This document shows positions 38,122 through 46,883 of a stretch of DNA of 64,000 bases, piece after piece. Source of the DNA: Planomonospora sp. ID67723 (GTDB lineage: Bacteria > Actinomycetota > Actinomycetes > Streptosporangiales > Streptosporangiaceae); contig NZ_JABTEZ010000002.1 of the NCBI RefSeq assembly GCF_015711605.1, positions 1,488,001 to 1,552,000 of the forward strand, written 5' to 3'. A program made the position numbers and the translations under genes. How positions within the stretch are numbered: the stretch's first letter is position 1; the number at the start of each line of letters is the position of its first letter. The notes under the pieces were generated by a model. It ran no database searches and was not told where the DNA came from. It saw only the letters and a program-made list of their open reading frames with translations.

Positions 38122-39992
38122 GCCCTGTCCCCGCTGCCCTCGCTCGCCAGGCTCTCGGCGCGGCCGTTCAGGGCGAAGATTCCGGCGCCGCGCTCGGCGG
38201 GCCCCGCCGCGGAGCGGAACGCCCTGAACAGCTCGCGGCCGGTGCCCACCCACTGGGCGTCGGTGAGCGGTGCCCCCTGCGGGGTGCGGGCGGCCAGCTC
38301 CTCGGCCGGGACCAGCAGTTGCAGGGTGCCGGCGGTGGAGTCGAGGCGGATCGGGTCGCCGTCCCGCACCAGCGCAATCGGGCCGCCGTGGGCGGCTTCC
38401 GGCGACAGGTGGATGGCGGCCGGGACCTTGCCCGACGCCCCGGACATGCGGCCGTCGGTGACGATCGCCACCCGCTGACCGCGGTCCAGCAGGACCGCCA
38501 TCGGCGGGGTGAGCTTGTGCAGCTCCGGCATGCCGTTGGCGCTCGGTCCCTGGTAGCGGATGACCGCCACGAAGTCCTGCCCGTCCAGCTCGCCGGCCTC
38601 GAAGGCGCGCAGCAGCTCCAGCTGGTCGTCGAAGACCTTGGCCGGGGCCTCGACCACCAGGTGCTCGTCCTTGACGGCCGAGACCTTGCTGACCGCGCGG
38701 CCGAGGTTGCCGTCGAGCATGTGGATGCCGCCGTCGGGCGAGAAGGCGCCGCTCACCGGCCGGAGCACGTCGAGGTCGGTGCTGCCCTCGGTGCGCTCGC
38801 TCCAGACCAGCTCGCCGTCCTTCAGCTCGGCGGCGGAGCGGTAGTGGTCCAGGCCCTGACCGGCGATGGTCAGCACGTCGCCGTGGAGCAGCCCGGCGTC
38901 GAGCAGCTCGCCGATCAGCACCTGCATGCCGCCCGCAGCCTGGAAGTGGTTCACGTCGGCCTGGCCGTTGGGGTACATCCGGGTCAGCAGCGGCACGGCC
39001 TTCGACAGCGCGGCCAGGTCGTCCCAGAGCAGCTCGACGCCGGCCGCCGCGGCGATGGCGACCAGGTGCATGGTGTGGTTGGTCGACCCGCCGGTGGCCA
39101 GCAGCGCCACGCAGGCGTTGACGATCGCCTTCTCGTCGACCACCCGGCCGACGGGGGTGTACTCGCCGCCGTGCGCGGTGATCTCCACCGCGCGGCGGCC
39201 CGCGGCCTTGGTCAGGGCCTCGCGCAGCTCGGTGCGCGGGTTGACGAACGTCGCGCCGGGCAGGTGCAGGCCCATGACCTCGATCATGACCTGGTTGGAG
39301 TTGGCGGTGCCGTAGAAGGTGCAGGTGCCGGGGGAGTGGTAGGACTGCGACTCGGCGTCCAGGAGTTCGTCCTTGCCGACCTTGCCCTCGGCGAACAGCT
39401 GCCGGGTGCGGGCCTTGACCTTGTTGGGCAGTCCGGAGCCCATCGGCCCGGCGGGCACGAAGACCGCGGGCAGGTGGCCGAAGTGCAGCGCGCCGATCAG
39501 CAGACCCGGAACGATCTTGTCGCAGACGCCCAGCATGAGCGAGGCGTCGAACATGTCGTGGGAGAGCGCGATCGCGGTGGACATCGCGATGACCTCGCGG
39601 CTGTAGAGCGACAGCTCCATGCCGGCGCGGCCCTGCGTGATGCCGTCGCACATCGCCGGCACGCCGCCGGCGAACTGGGCGACGCCGCCCGCCGCGCGGA
39701 CGGCCGCCTTCAGGATCGGCGGGTAGCTCTCGTACGGCTGGTGCGCCGAGAGCATGTCGTTGTAGCTCGACACGATCGCCACGCCCGGCTTGACGTTCGC
39801 GCGCAGGTCGGGCTTGTCGATCCCGGCGGCGGCGAAGCCGTGCGCCAGGTTGGCGCAGCCCAGGCTGGAGCGGGCGGGGCCGCGGCGGCGGGCCGCCTCG
39901 GCCTCGGCGTCCAGCCGGGCGAGATAGGCGCCGCGGCTGGCGCGGCTGCGCTCGATCAGGCGGTCGGTGATCTCCTGGATGACGGGGTTCAT
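38118..39992 (-). CDS. edd: Phosphogluconate dehydratase
   Basis: 624 residues from ATG 39992, preceded by GGAGGAGGCCGG. It removes water from 6-phosphogluconate to give KDPG. The IlvD/Edd family is recognised by [62 protein letters not shown] and [14 protein letters not shown]; conserved cysteines in CDG, CDK and TCTFYG would hold the Fe-S cluster. An in-frame ATG at 40064 overlaps the zwf stop as ATGA. Using it would add 24 polar, His/Asp/Arg-rich residues not seen in the family. The overlaps at the other junctions make that start worth testing. Confidence 0.94.
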   Translation of the reverse strand: MNPVIQEITDRLIERSRASRGAYLARLDAEAEAARRRGPARSSLGCANLAHGFAAAGIDKPDLRANVKPGVAIVSSYNDMLSAHQPYESYPPILKAAVRAAGGVAQFAGGVPAMCDGITQGRAGMELSLYSREVIAMSTAIALSHDMFDASLMLGVCDKIVPGLLIGALHFGHLPAVFVPAGPMGSGLPNKVKARTRQLFAEGKVGKDELLDAESQSYHSPGTCTFYGTANSNQVMIEVMGLHLPGATFVNPRTELREALTKAAGRRAVEITAHGGEYTPVGRVVDEKAIVNACVALLATGGSTNHTMHLVAIAAAAGVELLWDDLAALSKAVPLLTRMYPNGQADVNHFQAAGGMQVLIGELLDAGLLHGDVLTIAGQGLDHYRSAAELKDGELVWSERTEGSTDLDVLRPVSGAFSPDGGIHMLDGNLGRAVSKVSAVKDEHLVVEAPAKVFDDQLELLRAFEAGELDGQDFVAVIRYQGPSANGMPELHKLTPPMAVLLDRGQRVAIVTDGRMSGASGKVPAAIHLSPEAAHGGPIALVRDGDPIRLDSTAGTLQLLVPAEELAARTPQGAPLTDAQWVGTGRELFRAFRSAAGPAERGAGIFALNGRAESLASEGSGDRA

Positions 39993-40060
39993 CCGGCCTC
40001 CTCCGTGGTCGTCGGTGCGATGGCTGTGGGCCGTACGGCCTGTGTCGTCGGTGCGGTCAC

Positions 40061-41536
40061 TCATGCGAGGTCCTCCTCGTGCCAGGCGCGGCCGCTGCGA
40101 CCGACGAGTTCGTGCGCTCCGGCGGGCCCGGCGGTGCCCGCCGGGTACGGCTCGGGCAGCATGTTCTGCGACTCCCACTCGGTGAGGATCGGGTCGATCC
40201 ACCGCCAGGCGGCCTCCACCTCGTCGCGCCGCATGAACAGGGTCGGGTTGCCCGCCAGGACGTCCATGAGCAGCCGCTCGTAGGCGTCGGGCACGCGGGC
40301 GGTGAAGGTCTCGGCGAAGCTCAGGCTCAGCGGGACCGGCTTGAGCGCCACCTCGCCCGCGCCCGGCTCCTTGGCCATCAGCTCCAGCCGGATGCCCTCG
40401 CTCGGCTGCAGCCGCAGCACCAGCCGGTTGGGCGTGCTGCCCGGGAAGATCGAGTGGGGCACTTCCTTGAACTGGACCACGATCTCCGAGGACCGGTACG
40501 GCATGCGCTTGCCGGTGCGCAGGTAGAACGGCACGCCCGCCCAGCGCCAGTTCTTCACCTCGGCGCGGATCGCGGCGAAGGTCTCGACCCGGTGGGAGGC
40601 CTCGGTGGGCGGGGTGTTGTCGGGCTCGTCCAGGTAGCCGGGGACCTGCACTCCGCCGGAGACGCCCGCGGTGTACTGGCCGCGGACGGTGAAGCGGTCC
40701 ACCTCGCCGCCGGTGATCGGCCGCAGCGACTCCAGCACCTTGACCTTCTCGTCGCGGATGGACTCGCGGTCGTTGCGGGCCGGGGGCTCCATGGCGACCA
40801 GGCAGAGGAGCTGGAGCAGGTGGTTCTGCACCATGTCGCGCAGCGCGCCCGCGTGGTCGTAGTAGCCGCGGCGGCCGGGCGTGCCGACGGTCTCGGCGGC
40901 GGTGATCTGGACGTGGTCGATCCACAGGGAGTTCCAGATCGGCTCCAGGAACGCGTTGGCGAAGCGGAGCACCAGCAGGTTCTGGACGGTCTCCTTGCCC
41001 AGGTAGTGGTCGATGCGGAAGATCTGCCGCTCGTGGAAGATGGCGCCGACCTCGTCGTTGATGTGCTGGGCGCTGGCCAGGTCGCGGCCGAGGGGCTTCT
41101 CCAGCACCACCCGCGAGGCGGGGGTGACCAGCCCGGCGCGGTGCGCCTCCCGGCAGAACGGGCCGAACGTCATGGGCGGGCTGGCCAGGTAGAACACCCG
41201 GTCCCGCTGCTCGTGGCCGGCGAGCAGGGCGGTGACCTTCGCCCAGCCCGTGCTGTCCCCGCCGGAGACGTCGATGGAGACGTGGTGCAGGCGCCCGAGG
41301 AAGCGCTGCCAGGTGGCGAGGTCGTCCACCGGCACCGAGCCGCGGACCTCGGCGTCCACCTTGCCGCGGAAGTCGGCGTCGTCGAGCCCGCCGCGCGACA
41401 TCGCGATGATCCGGGTCTCGGGGGCGAGCAGGCCGTCGCGGTCGCAGTGGTAGAGCGCGGGCAGGAGCTTCCGCATGGAGAGGTCGCCTGTGCCGCCGAA
41501 GACGATCAGGTCGGCGGGCTGCGGGGTCTCGGACAT
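40061..41536 (-). CDS. zwf: Glucose-6-phosphate 1-dehydrogenase
   Basis: 491 residues; the ATG has GGAG seven bases upstream. It oxidises glucose 6-phosphate with NADP+ (or NAD+). The Rossmann fingerprint is [12 protein letters not shown] (13-24, the GxxGDLxxRKL form) and the active site is RIDHYLGKE (174-182) with the catalytic His and Lys; EKPLGRD near 146-152 also fits. It is the first gene of the Entner-Doudoroff operon. A candidate promoter with 17-base spacing lies at 41580-41608, and an AAAGTT dyad lies further up near the divergent ROK regulator. Confidence 0.95.
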   Translation of the reverse strand: MSETPQPADLIVFGGTGDLSMRKLLPALYHCDRDGLLAPETRIIAMSRGGLDDADFRGKVDAEVRGSVPVDDLATWQRFLGRLHHVSIDVSGGDSTGWAKVTALLAGHEQRDRVFYLASPPMTFGPFCREAHRAGLVTPASRVVLEKPLGRDLASAQHINDEVGAIFHERQIFRIDHYLGKETVQNLLVLRFANAFLEPIWNSLWIDHVQITAAETVGTPGRRGYYDHAGALRDMVQNHLLQLLCLVAMEPPARNDRESIRDEKVKVLESLRPITGGEVDRFTVRGQYTAGVSGGVQVPGYLDEPDNTPPTEASHRVETFAAIRAEVKNWRWAGVPFYLRTGKRMPYRSSEIVVQFKEVPHSIFPGSTPNRLVLRLQPSEGIRLELMAKEPGAGEVALKPVPLSLSFAETFTARVPDAYERLLMDVLAGNPTLFMRRDEVEAAWRWIDPILTEWESQNMLPEPYPAGTAGPAGAHELVGRSGRAWHEEDLA

Positions 41537-41579
41537 GGGGAAGCTCCGTTAGTGATCTACCGGTTTGAGGATAGATCGG

Positions 41580-41608
41580 ACACTAGCCATGTCTTGCGCT
41601 CTACACAA
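41580..41608 (-). promoter_or_regulatory. Candidate promoter of the zwf operon
   Basis: On the minus strand TTGTGT (41603-41608) and TAGTGT (41580-41585) are 17 bases apart, ending 44 bases before the zwf ATG. The match to the housekeeping consensus is moderate, and no better pair was seen in the gap. Confidence 0.35.
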
Positions 41609-41633
41609 GCAGAGTTTTGTAATTCGAGATGAG

Positions 41634-41647
41634 AAAGTTGGAACTTT
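41634..41647. promoter_or_regulatory. AAAGTT-GG-AACTTT dyad, candidate ROK operator
   Basis: A perfect six-base inverted repeat with a two-base spacer in the AT-richer middle of the 144-base gap between zwf and the ROK regulator, 34-47 bases before the regulator ATG. Position and symmetry suit a dimeric winged-helix regulator controlling both directions. Confidence 0.45.
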
Positions 41648-41680
41648 TCATTTCGTAAGGGGGTGTGGTTCACTGGGCCG

Positions 41681-42850
41681 ATGCCCCGACGTCCCGCTGC
41701 CGCGCTCGCCACGAGCGGTGAGGTCCTCCGCCTCATCCGCACGGGCGAAGCCGTCACGCGCGCGGACATCGGACGGGTCACCGGCCTGTCCCGGCCCGCC
41801 GTCTCCCTGCGCGTCACCGAGCTGCTCGACCGTGGCCTGGTCGTGGAGAACAGCGAAGGCCCCTCCACCGGCGGCCGCCCGCCGGCGCGGCTGGCCTTCA
41901 ACGCCTCCGGCGGGGTCGTCCTGGTCGCCTCGCTCGGCGCGAGCCGTACCCAGATCGCCGTCTGCGACCTCGCCGGCGCCGAGCTGGCCCGCACCGACCT
42001 CGGCATCGACGTCGAGGAGGGCCCCGACGTCGTGCTCCCGCTGGTCATGCGGACCTGGAGCGACCTGCTCGGCGATCGCCCCGCCTCCCTGGTCCGCGGT
42101 GTCGGCCTGGGCGTCCCCGCGACCGTGGAGTTCGCGGCCCGCCGTACCGAAAGCGCCCGGATCATGGCGAGCTGGACGGGGGTGGCCATCCCGCCGATCA
42201 TCGAGGAGAGCTTCCCGGTCCCGGTCTTCCTCGACAACGACGTGAACGTGATCGCCATCGGCGAGCACCGCGCGATCTACGCGGGAGAGGCCGACGATCT
42301 GCTGTTCATCAAGGTCTCCACCCGGATCGGATCGGGTGTCATCGCGGGCGGCGAGATCCTGCGCGGCGCGCTGGGCGCGGCCGGGGAGATCGGCCACATC
42401 CCGGTACGGCACGGCGGGGGAGTGCTCTGCCGCTGCGGGAACACCGACTGCCTCGACTCGGTCGCCAGCGGAACCGCGCTGCTGAAGACCCTCCGGGCGC
42501 GCGGACACGAGGTGAAGACCCTCGCCGACGTGGTGGCCCTGGTCCGCGCGGGCGACGCCGAGACCATGACGGTGATCCGCGACGCCGCCCGGATGCTCGG
42601 CGAGGTCGTCGCCAGCGCGGTCAACCTGCTCAACCCGGCCGTCGTCGTCCTCGGCGGCGACGTCGCCGAGACGTTCCAGCCCCTGGTCTCCGGCGTCCGC
42701 GAGGTCGTCTACCGCCGTTCCACCGCGCTGTCCACCCGCAACCTGCGCATCGAGCGCAGCCGCCTCGGCCCGGCGGCCGGCATCACCGGCTGCGCCCACA
42801 TGGTCCTCGACCACATCCTGTCCCCCGAGGCGATCGACTCCCCGCACTGA
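41681..42850 (+). CDS. ROK family transcriptional regulator
   Basis: 389 residues from ATG 41681; the frame is open to a GTG at 41663, but that codon directly abuts the purine run. The N-terminal winged helix (TRADIGRVTGLSRPAVSLRV then TELLDRGLVVE) and wing with STGGRPP precede a ROK sugar-kinase-like domain. In that domain, GVGLGVPATV, FLDNDVNVIAIGEH, GSGVIAGGEILRGALGAAGEIGHIPV and the zinc-type motif CRCGNTDCLDSVAS are seen. Such XylR/NagC-like proteins sense a sugar or sugar phosphate. Divergence from zwf-edd-glk-eda makes it the probable regulator of that operon. Confidence 0.9.
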   Translation: MPRRPAAALATSGEVLRLIRTGEAVTRADIGRVTGLSRPAVSLRVTELLDRGLVVENSEGPSTGGRPPARLAFNASGGVVLVASLGASRTQIAVCDLAGAELARTDLGIDVEEGPDVVLPLVMRTWSDLLGDRPASLVRGVGLGVPATVEFAARRTESARIMASWTGVAIPPIIEESFPVPVFLDNDVNVIAIGEHRAIYAGEADDLLFIKVSTRIGSGVIAGGEILRGALGAAGEIGHIPVRHGGGVLCRCGNTDCLDSVASGTALLKTLRARGHEVKTLADVVALVRAGDAETMTVIRDAARMLGEVVASAVNLLNPAVVVLGGDVAETFQPLVSGVREVVYRRSTALSTRNLRIERSRLGPAAGITGCAHMVLDHILSPEAIDSPH

Positions 42851-42858
42851 GCCCGTGC

Positions 42859-42877
42859 GGTTCCGCCGGGCGGAGCC
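42859..42877. terminator. Hairpin between the convergent ROK and membrane-protein genes
   Basis: GGTTCCGCC (42859-42867) pairs with GGCGGAGCC (42869-42877) with one G-T pair and an essentially one-base loop, in the 57-base gap between two convergent stops. The very tight loop would need one or two pairs to open. Confidence 0.45.
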
Positions 42878-42907
42878 GGACCGGGGCCGCGGGGCCGGGG
42901 CCGGCCG

Positions 42908-43903
42908 TCACGACGTGGGCTCCGGCCGCTTGTCGACCGCCCGTGAGGAGTCGCGGACGTTGCGCAGGACGACCTGCCCCTGCGCGTCCACCAGGCGGGT
43001 CACCAGTTGCTGGGCGGCTCCGAAGACGACCGCCCAGGCGATGATCTGGGCGCTGGTGTCGAGGTTGCTCAGGCCGGGGACGAAGCCGCCCTGGACGAGC
43101 AGCAGACCCAGGACCGCGGAGACGGCGCCCGCGGGAAGCTTCAGCAACGCCAGCGTCATCGGCAGCGTGTAAGGGGTCGCGGTGCCCCGGATGTGGCGCA
43201 GACCGGCGGCGCCGGTCAGGGCCGCCGCGGCCAGCCCCACGAGCTCCACGATCGCCACATCCCACCTGTCCGGAGAGCTCCGGATGGGGCAGGCGGGACC
43301 GGTCGACGGGTCGTGGAAGCAGAGCCTCAGCTTGTTCGGCTGGAGGAACCCCACCACCGCGAGGACGACGGCGATGGCGGCCATGATGAGGGCCGAGGCC
43401 AGGACGATGTTGCGGAAGCTGCGAAGGCTGCACTTCTCGATCTGGGCGGAGACGTTGGCCGCCTGCAGCGTGCTGACCGCCAGGGCCCGGTCCTCCGGCA
43501 CGAGCCGGCCGTCCGTCTTGCGCAGGCGCGCCTCCAGCCTGGCTCTCCGCGGGTCGCCGGGCCCCAGGTGCTGGGCGGCCCGGGCGAGGACGTCGGCGCT
43601 CCACCACGGGAGTTCGGCGTCCGGGGTCAGCCTCAGCAGGGTGGCCTCCGCCTGGTGGATGTTGGCCCAGGTGCGGTCCACGGCCGCTCCGGTCAGCGCG
43701 GAGAGCAGGCCGTGCTGCTCCGCCGCCGCCTGCCGCGCGACGTCCAGGTGCCGTTGCGCCCCCACGGCCAGGGCGGAGCCGTCGCCCAGCCGGTCGAGCT
43801 GCGTCTGCAGCTCGGCGATGACGGCCAGCGCCTGCTGACGCCACGAGGACGTCCTGGGGCCGGCCGCATCCCGCGGCGGGCCCGTTGACGCGCTCGTCGA
43901 CAT
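42908..43903 (-). CDS. Membrane protein of unknown function
   Basis: 331 residues from ATG 43903 (GGGGAGG six bases upstream); the much longer open frame is not supported. The N-terminal 150 residues are soluble and helical (QALAVIAELQTQLDRLGDG, RTWANIHQAEATLLRL), possibly a coiled coil. Four membrane helices follow (IVLASALIMAAIAVVLAVVG, VAIVELVGLAAAALTGAAG, LLKLPAGAVSAVLGLLLVQG, IIAWAVVFGAAQQLVTRL). A periplasmic loop between the first two contains CFHDPSTGPACP, a likely disulfide. I do not recognise the family. Confidence 0.7.
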   Translation of the reverse strand: MSTSASTGPPRDAAGPRTSSWRQQALAVIAELQTQLDRLGDGSALAVGAQRHLDVARQAAAEQHGLLSALTGAAVDRTWANIHQAEATLLRLTPDAELPWWSADVLARAAQHLGPGDPRRARLEARLRKTDGRLVPEDRALAVSTLQAANVSAQIEKCSLRSFRNIVLASALIMAAIAVVLAVVGFLQPNKLRLCFHDPSTGPACPIRSSPDRWDVAIVELVGLAAAALTGAAGLRHIRGTATPYTLPMTLALLKLPAGAVSAVLGLLLVQGGFVPGLSNLDTSAQIIAWAVVFGAAQQLVTRLVDAQGQVVLRNVRDSSRAVDKRPEPTS

Positions 43904-43986
43904 GGTGCGCCTCCCCGCAGGCGTGGCGGCCTGACCGGTCCCCGGTGCACCGCCGGCTCGGGGGGCCGGGCGGCGGCGGGCCGTGC

Positions 43987-44265
43987 TCAGCCCGCCTCTG
44001 TCATGCCTCCGCGCATCTTGCGGCTCTGGTTCTGGCGGCGGATCGCCAGGGCCATGTCGATCGCCGCCACGATGGCGAGCACGACCATCACGACCGTCAG
44101 CCAGACGATGCCGCCGGCGAAGGCGAGGGCGCCGATCGCCAGGGCGGCGATCAGGGCGAAGGAGCCAAGACGGATGTGGGCCACGTCGCGGGGAGTCGCC
44201 GGGACCATGGGCTTGCCGGTCTTCGAGGTCTCCTCCGGCTGCTGCGGTTCGGAAGTCATCATCAT
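43987..44265 (-). CDS. Small two-helix membrane protein
   Basis: 92 residues from ATG 44265, directly after GAGGAGGGAA. A polar N-terminal 35 residues is followed by two adjoining hydrophobic stretches (GSFALIAALAIGALAFAGGI and VWLTVVMVVLAIVAAIDMAL) and a basic tail (RRQNQSRKMRGG). Function unknown. It is divergent from the ChaB-like gene. Confidence 0.65.
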   Translation of the reverse strand: MMMTSEPQQPEETSKTGKPMVPATPRDVAHIRLGSFALIAALAIGALAFAGGIVWLTVVMVVLAIVAAIDMALAIRRQNQSRKMRGGMTEAG

Positions 44266-44384
44266 TTCCCTCCTCAGTATCAGACCTCCCGTACCCGCCC
44301 CGCCCCCTCCCATGCACGTCGCATGATCGGGTACGGCATGGGCAATGGAGGGGTTCCGACAAGCGGAAAGAGGTGAGGTTCGCG

Positions 44385-44780
44385 ATGCCGGCACGTGAAG
44401 AGCTGCCGTCCACCCTGCGCCGTTCCCCCAAGAAGGCCCAGGAGACCTGGATCAAGGCGCACGACTCCGCGGTGGAGAGCTACGGGGAGGGGGAGCGGGC
44501 GCACCGTACGGCCTTCGCCGCGCTGAAGCACTCCTTCGAGAAGGTGGGCGACCACTGGGAGGCGAAGAAAGACGGCAAGGGCCCTTCCGACGCCCAGGCG
44601 AGGAAGAGCACGCCGAAGGCGGGCAGGACCGCCGAGGGCGTGGACGCGAACGCGTCCAAGCAGCACCTGTACGACCTGGCCCGGCGCCTGGACGTCAGGG
44701 GCCGGTCCACCATGAGCAAGGACCAGCTCGTCGAGGCCGTTCGCAAGGCCAACGCCAGGGCCACCGCCAAGGCCCGCTGA
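44385..44780 (+). CDS. ChaB family protein with C-terminal Rho-N/SAP-like domain
   Basis: 131 residues from ATG 44385 (GAGGTGAGG upstream). Residues 1-60 are ChaB-like (LPSTLRRSPKKAQETWIKAH then SAVESYGEGERAHRTAFAALKH), followed by a lysine-rich linker. The C-terminal 40 residues (KQHLYDLARRLDVRGRSTMS then KDQLVEAVRKAN) match the Rho termination factor N-terminal/SAP-like helix-extended-helix that binds nucleic acid. ChaB was named from an E. coli cation-transport locus but has no proven transport role. Here a nucleic-acid-associated stress protein is more plausible. A strong terminator follows. Confidence 0.82.
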   Translation: MPAREELPSTLRRSPKKAQETWIKAHDSAVESYGEGERAHRTAFAALKHSFEKVGDHWEAKKDGKGPSDAQARKSTPKAGRTAEGVDANASKQHLYDLARRLDVRGRSTMSKDQLVEAVRKANARATAKAR

Positions 44781-44803
44781 CCGGCCCGGCCGGCCGCCCG
44801 CGC

Positions 44804-44844
44804 CCCGGGAGTCCGCGCGTCCGGGTGACTCGCGGACTCCCGGG
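44804..44844 (+). terminator. Hairpin terminator after the ChaB-like gene
   Basis: A perfect 14-base stem (44804-44817 with 44831-44844) around a 13-base loop, 24 bases after the stop. There is no T-tract. Confidence 0.65.
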
Positions 44845-44965
44845 CGGGGCCGCGGGCCATGAAGGGCTGTCCGTTTTGATGAAAATTCTTTCTCCCTGAG
44901 CTATAAGCGGTGTTCCATCGGAAAGGAAGGCCGGGAGCTGATGCCGCACGGAGGGAGACGTCCTC

Positions 44966-46621
44966 ATGACGGACGTGTCGAGCAAGGGTCCGCAGCCGGG
45001 TGACGAGCGCCCGGTGCTGACCAACCGCCAGGGACACCCGGTCTACGACAACCAGAACCAGCGCACGGTGGGCGCCCGAGGGCCCGCGACGCTGGAGAAC
45101 TACCAGTTCCTGGAGAAGATCAGTCACTTCGACCGGGAGCGCATCCCCGAGCGGGTGGTGCACGCCCGGGGGACGACCGCCTACGGCTACTTCGAGGCCA
45201 CCGGCTACCTGGGTGATGAGCCGATCAGCCGCTACACCCGGGCCAAGCTGTTCCAGGAGGCGGGCAAGCGCACCGATCTCGCCATCCGGTTCTCGACCGT
45301 CATCGGCGGGCGGGACTCCTCCGAGGCCGCGCGCGACCCGCGCGGCTTCGCGGTGAAGTTCTACACCGAGGACGGCAACTGGGACCTCGTCGGCAACAAT
45401 CTGGCCGTCTTCTTCATCAGGGACGCCATCAAGTTCCCCGACGTGATCCACGCGCTCAAGCCCGACCCGGTGACCTTCCGCCAGGAGCCCAACCGGATCT
45501 TCGACTTCATGTCGCAGACGCCCGAGAGCATGCACATGCTGGTCAACCTGTTCAGCCCGCGCGGCATCCCCGCCGACTACCGGCACATGCAGGGGTTCGG
45601 CGTCAACACCTACAAGTGGGTCAACAACAAGGGCGAGACGCACCTGGTGAAGTACCACTGGATGCCCAAGCAGGGCGTGCGGAGCATGACCGCCGCCGAC
45701 GCGGCCGCCGTACAGGCGAACGAGCTCGGTCACGCCACCAAGGACCTGCGCGACGCCATCGACCGGGGCGACTACCCCGAGTGGGAGCTGCTGGTCCAGA
45801 TCATGACCGACGAGGAGCATCCCGAGCTGGAGTTCGACCCGCTGGACGACACCAAGGTCTGGCCGGAGGACCAGTTCCCCGCCCGGCTCGTCGGGCGGAT
45901 GGTGCTCGACCGCAACGTCGGCAACAACTTCGCCGAGAACGAGCAGATCTCCTTCGGCACCGGCGTCCTGGTCGACGGCCTGGACTTCTCCGACGACAAG
46001 ATGCTGGTCGGCCGCACCTTCTCCTACAGCGACACCCAGCGCTACCGGGTCGGTCCCAACTACCTGCAGCTCCCGGTGAACCAGGCCAAGAACGCCGACG
46101 TGCGCACCAACCAGCGCGACGGCCTGATGACCTACCACGTCGACGGCCGGGGAGAGAACCCGCACGTCAACTACGAGCCCTCGATCACCGGAGGGCTGCG
46201 CGAGGCGCAGTACCCCACGCACGACGAGCAGGGGCCGACGATCGCCGGGCGGCTCACCCGCAAGCGCATCCCCCGCACCAACGACTACAAGCAGGCCGGG
46301 CAGCGCTTCCGGCTGATGGAGCAGTGGGAGCGTGACGACCTCGTGCTCAACTTCGTCACGCTCCTGTCGCAGTGCGACCGCCCCATCCAGGAGCGCATGG
46401 TCTGGCACTTCCTGCTGGTCGAGGACGAGCTCGGACTGCGCGTGGGGGAGGGGCTCGGCATCGCTCCGGAGGACGTCGCCTACCTGGAGCCGCTGGCCAG
46501 CCAGGACCTCACCGACGAGGACCGCGAGCGGCTGTCGCGGCTGGGCAAGAACGGGCCGCGTGACGTCACCGGCCTGAGCATGACCCACTGCGTGCCCAAC
46601 GAGCGCGCCGTCATGGCCTGA
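44966..46621 (+). CDS. katA: Catalase (haem, KatA type)
   Basis: 551 residues; the ATG follows GGAGGGAGACGTCCTC. A haem catalase that turns hydrogen peroxide into water and oxygen. The distal His66 is in [14 protein letters not shown], the distal Asn region is [13 protein letters not shown] (about 141-153), and the haem ligand Tyr354 is in [14 protein letters not shown]. It is longer than small-subunit catalases (about 480-500) and shorter than the 700-residue class, with an extra C-terminal tail rich in charged residues. The region upstream includes an AT-rich stretch (44873-44907) likely to hold the promoter; spacing was not convincing enough to assign boxes. A terminator follows. Confidence 0.95.
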   Translation: MTDVSSKGPQPGDERPVLTNRQGHPVYDNQNQRTVGARGPATLENYQFLEKISHFDRERIPERVVHARGTTAYGYFEATGYLGDEPISRYTRAKLFQEAGKRTDLAIRFSTVIGGRDSSEAARDPRGFAVKFYTEDGNWDLVGNNLAVFFIRDAIKFPDVIHALKPDPVTFRQEPNRIFDFMSQTPESMHMLVNLFSPRGIPADYRHMQGFGVNTYKWVNNKGETHLVKYHWMPKQGVRSMTAADAAAVQANELGHATKDLRDAIDRGDYPEWELLVQIMTDEEHPELEFDPLDDTKVWPEDQFPARLVGRMVLDRNVGNNFAENEQISFGTGVLVDGLDFSDDKMLVGRTFSYSDTQRYRVGPNYLQLPVNQAKNADVRTNQRDGLMTYHVDGRGENPHVNYEPSITGGLREAQYPTHDEQGPTIAGRLTRKRIPRTNDYKQAGQRFRLMEQWERDDLVLNFVTLLSQCDRPIQERMVWHFLLVEDELGLRVGEGLGIAPEDVAYLEPLASQDLTDEDRERLSRLGKNGPRDVTGLSMTHCVPNERAVMA

Positions 46622-46628
46622 GGTCCGG

Positions 46629-46670
46629 CCCGGCGCCCGCGCTCCGGTCTCCACCCGCGCGGGCGCCGGG
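46629..46670 (+). terminator. Hairpin terminator after catalase
   Basis: CCCGGCGCCCGCG (46629-46641) pairs perfectly with CGCGGGCGCCGGG (46658-46670) across a 16-base loop, beginning eight bases after the catalase stop. Confidence 0.65.
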
Positions 46671-46883
46671 GCGACCGCCGTCGACCCGGGACATGACACG
46701 CCTTGACGAGAAGCGGTTCTCCGGAAAACGTTGATTCAACCGGCCCCCGCGGGGCAGTCGGGTCTCCCAGCCCGGTCGCCCGGCCGGGAACGGCTGCTCG
46801 GCGGCCGAATCCTCGACGTGATGGATCCCCCGCCGGGCTCGGCCGCAACGCGGGCTGGGAGCGACGATTCGTGAGGAGGCCCC

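Noticed and set aside
44873-44907. Catalase promoter TTGATG ... TATAAG
   Set aside because: The two boxes are 20 bases apart, too far for a standard promoter, so no feature was drawn.
46719-46736. LacI-like operator before the second importer (GGAAAACGTTGATTC)
   Set aside because: Only one half looks like an operator half-site and no regulator gene is near; mentioned in the gene entry only.
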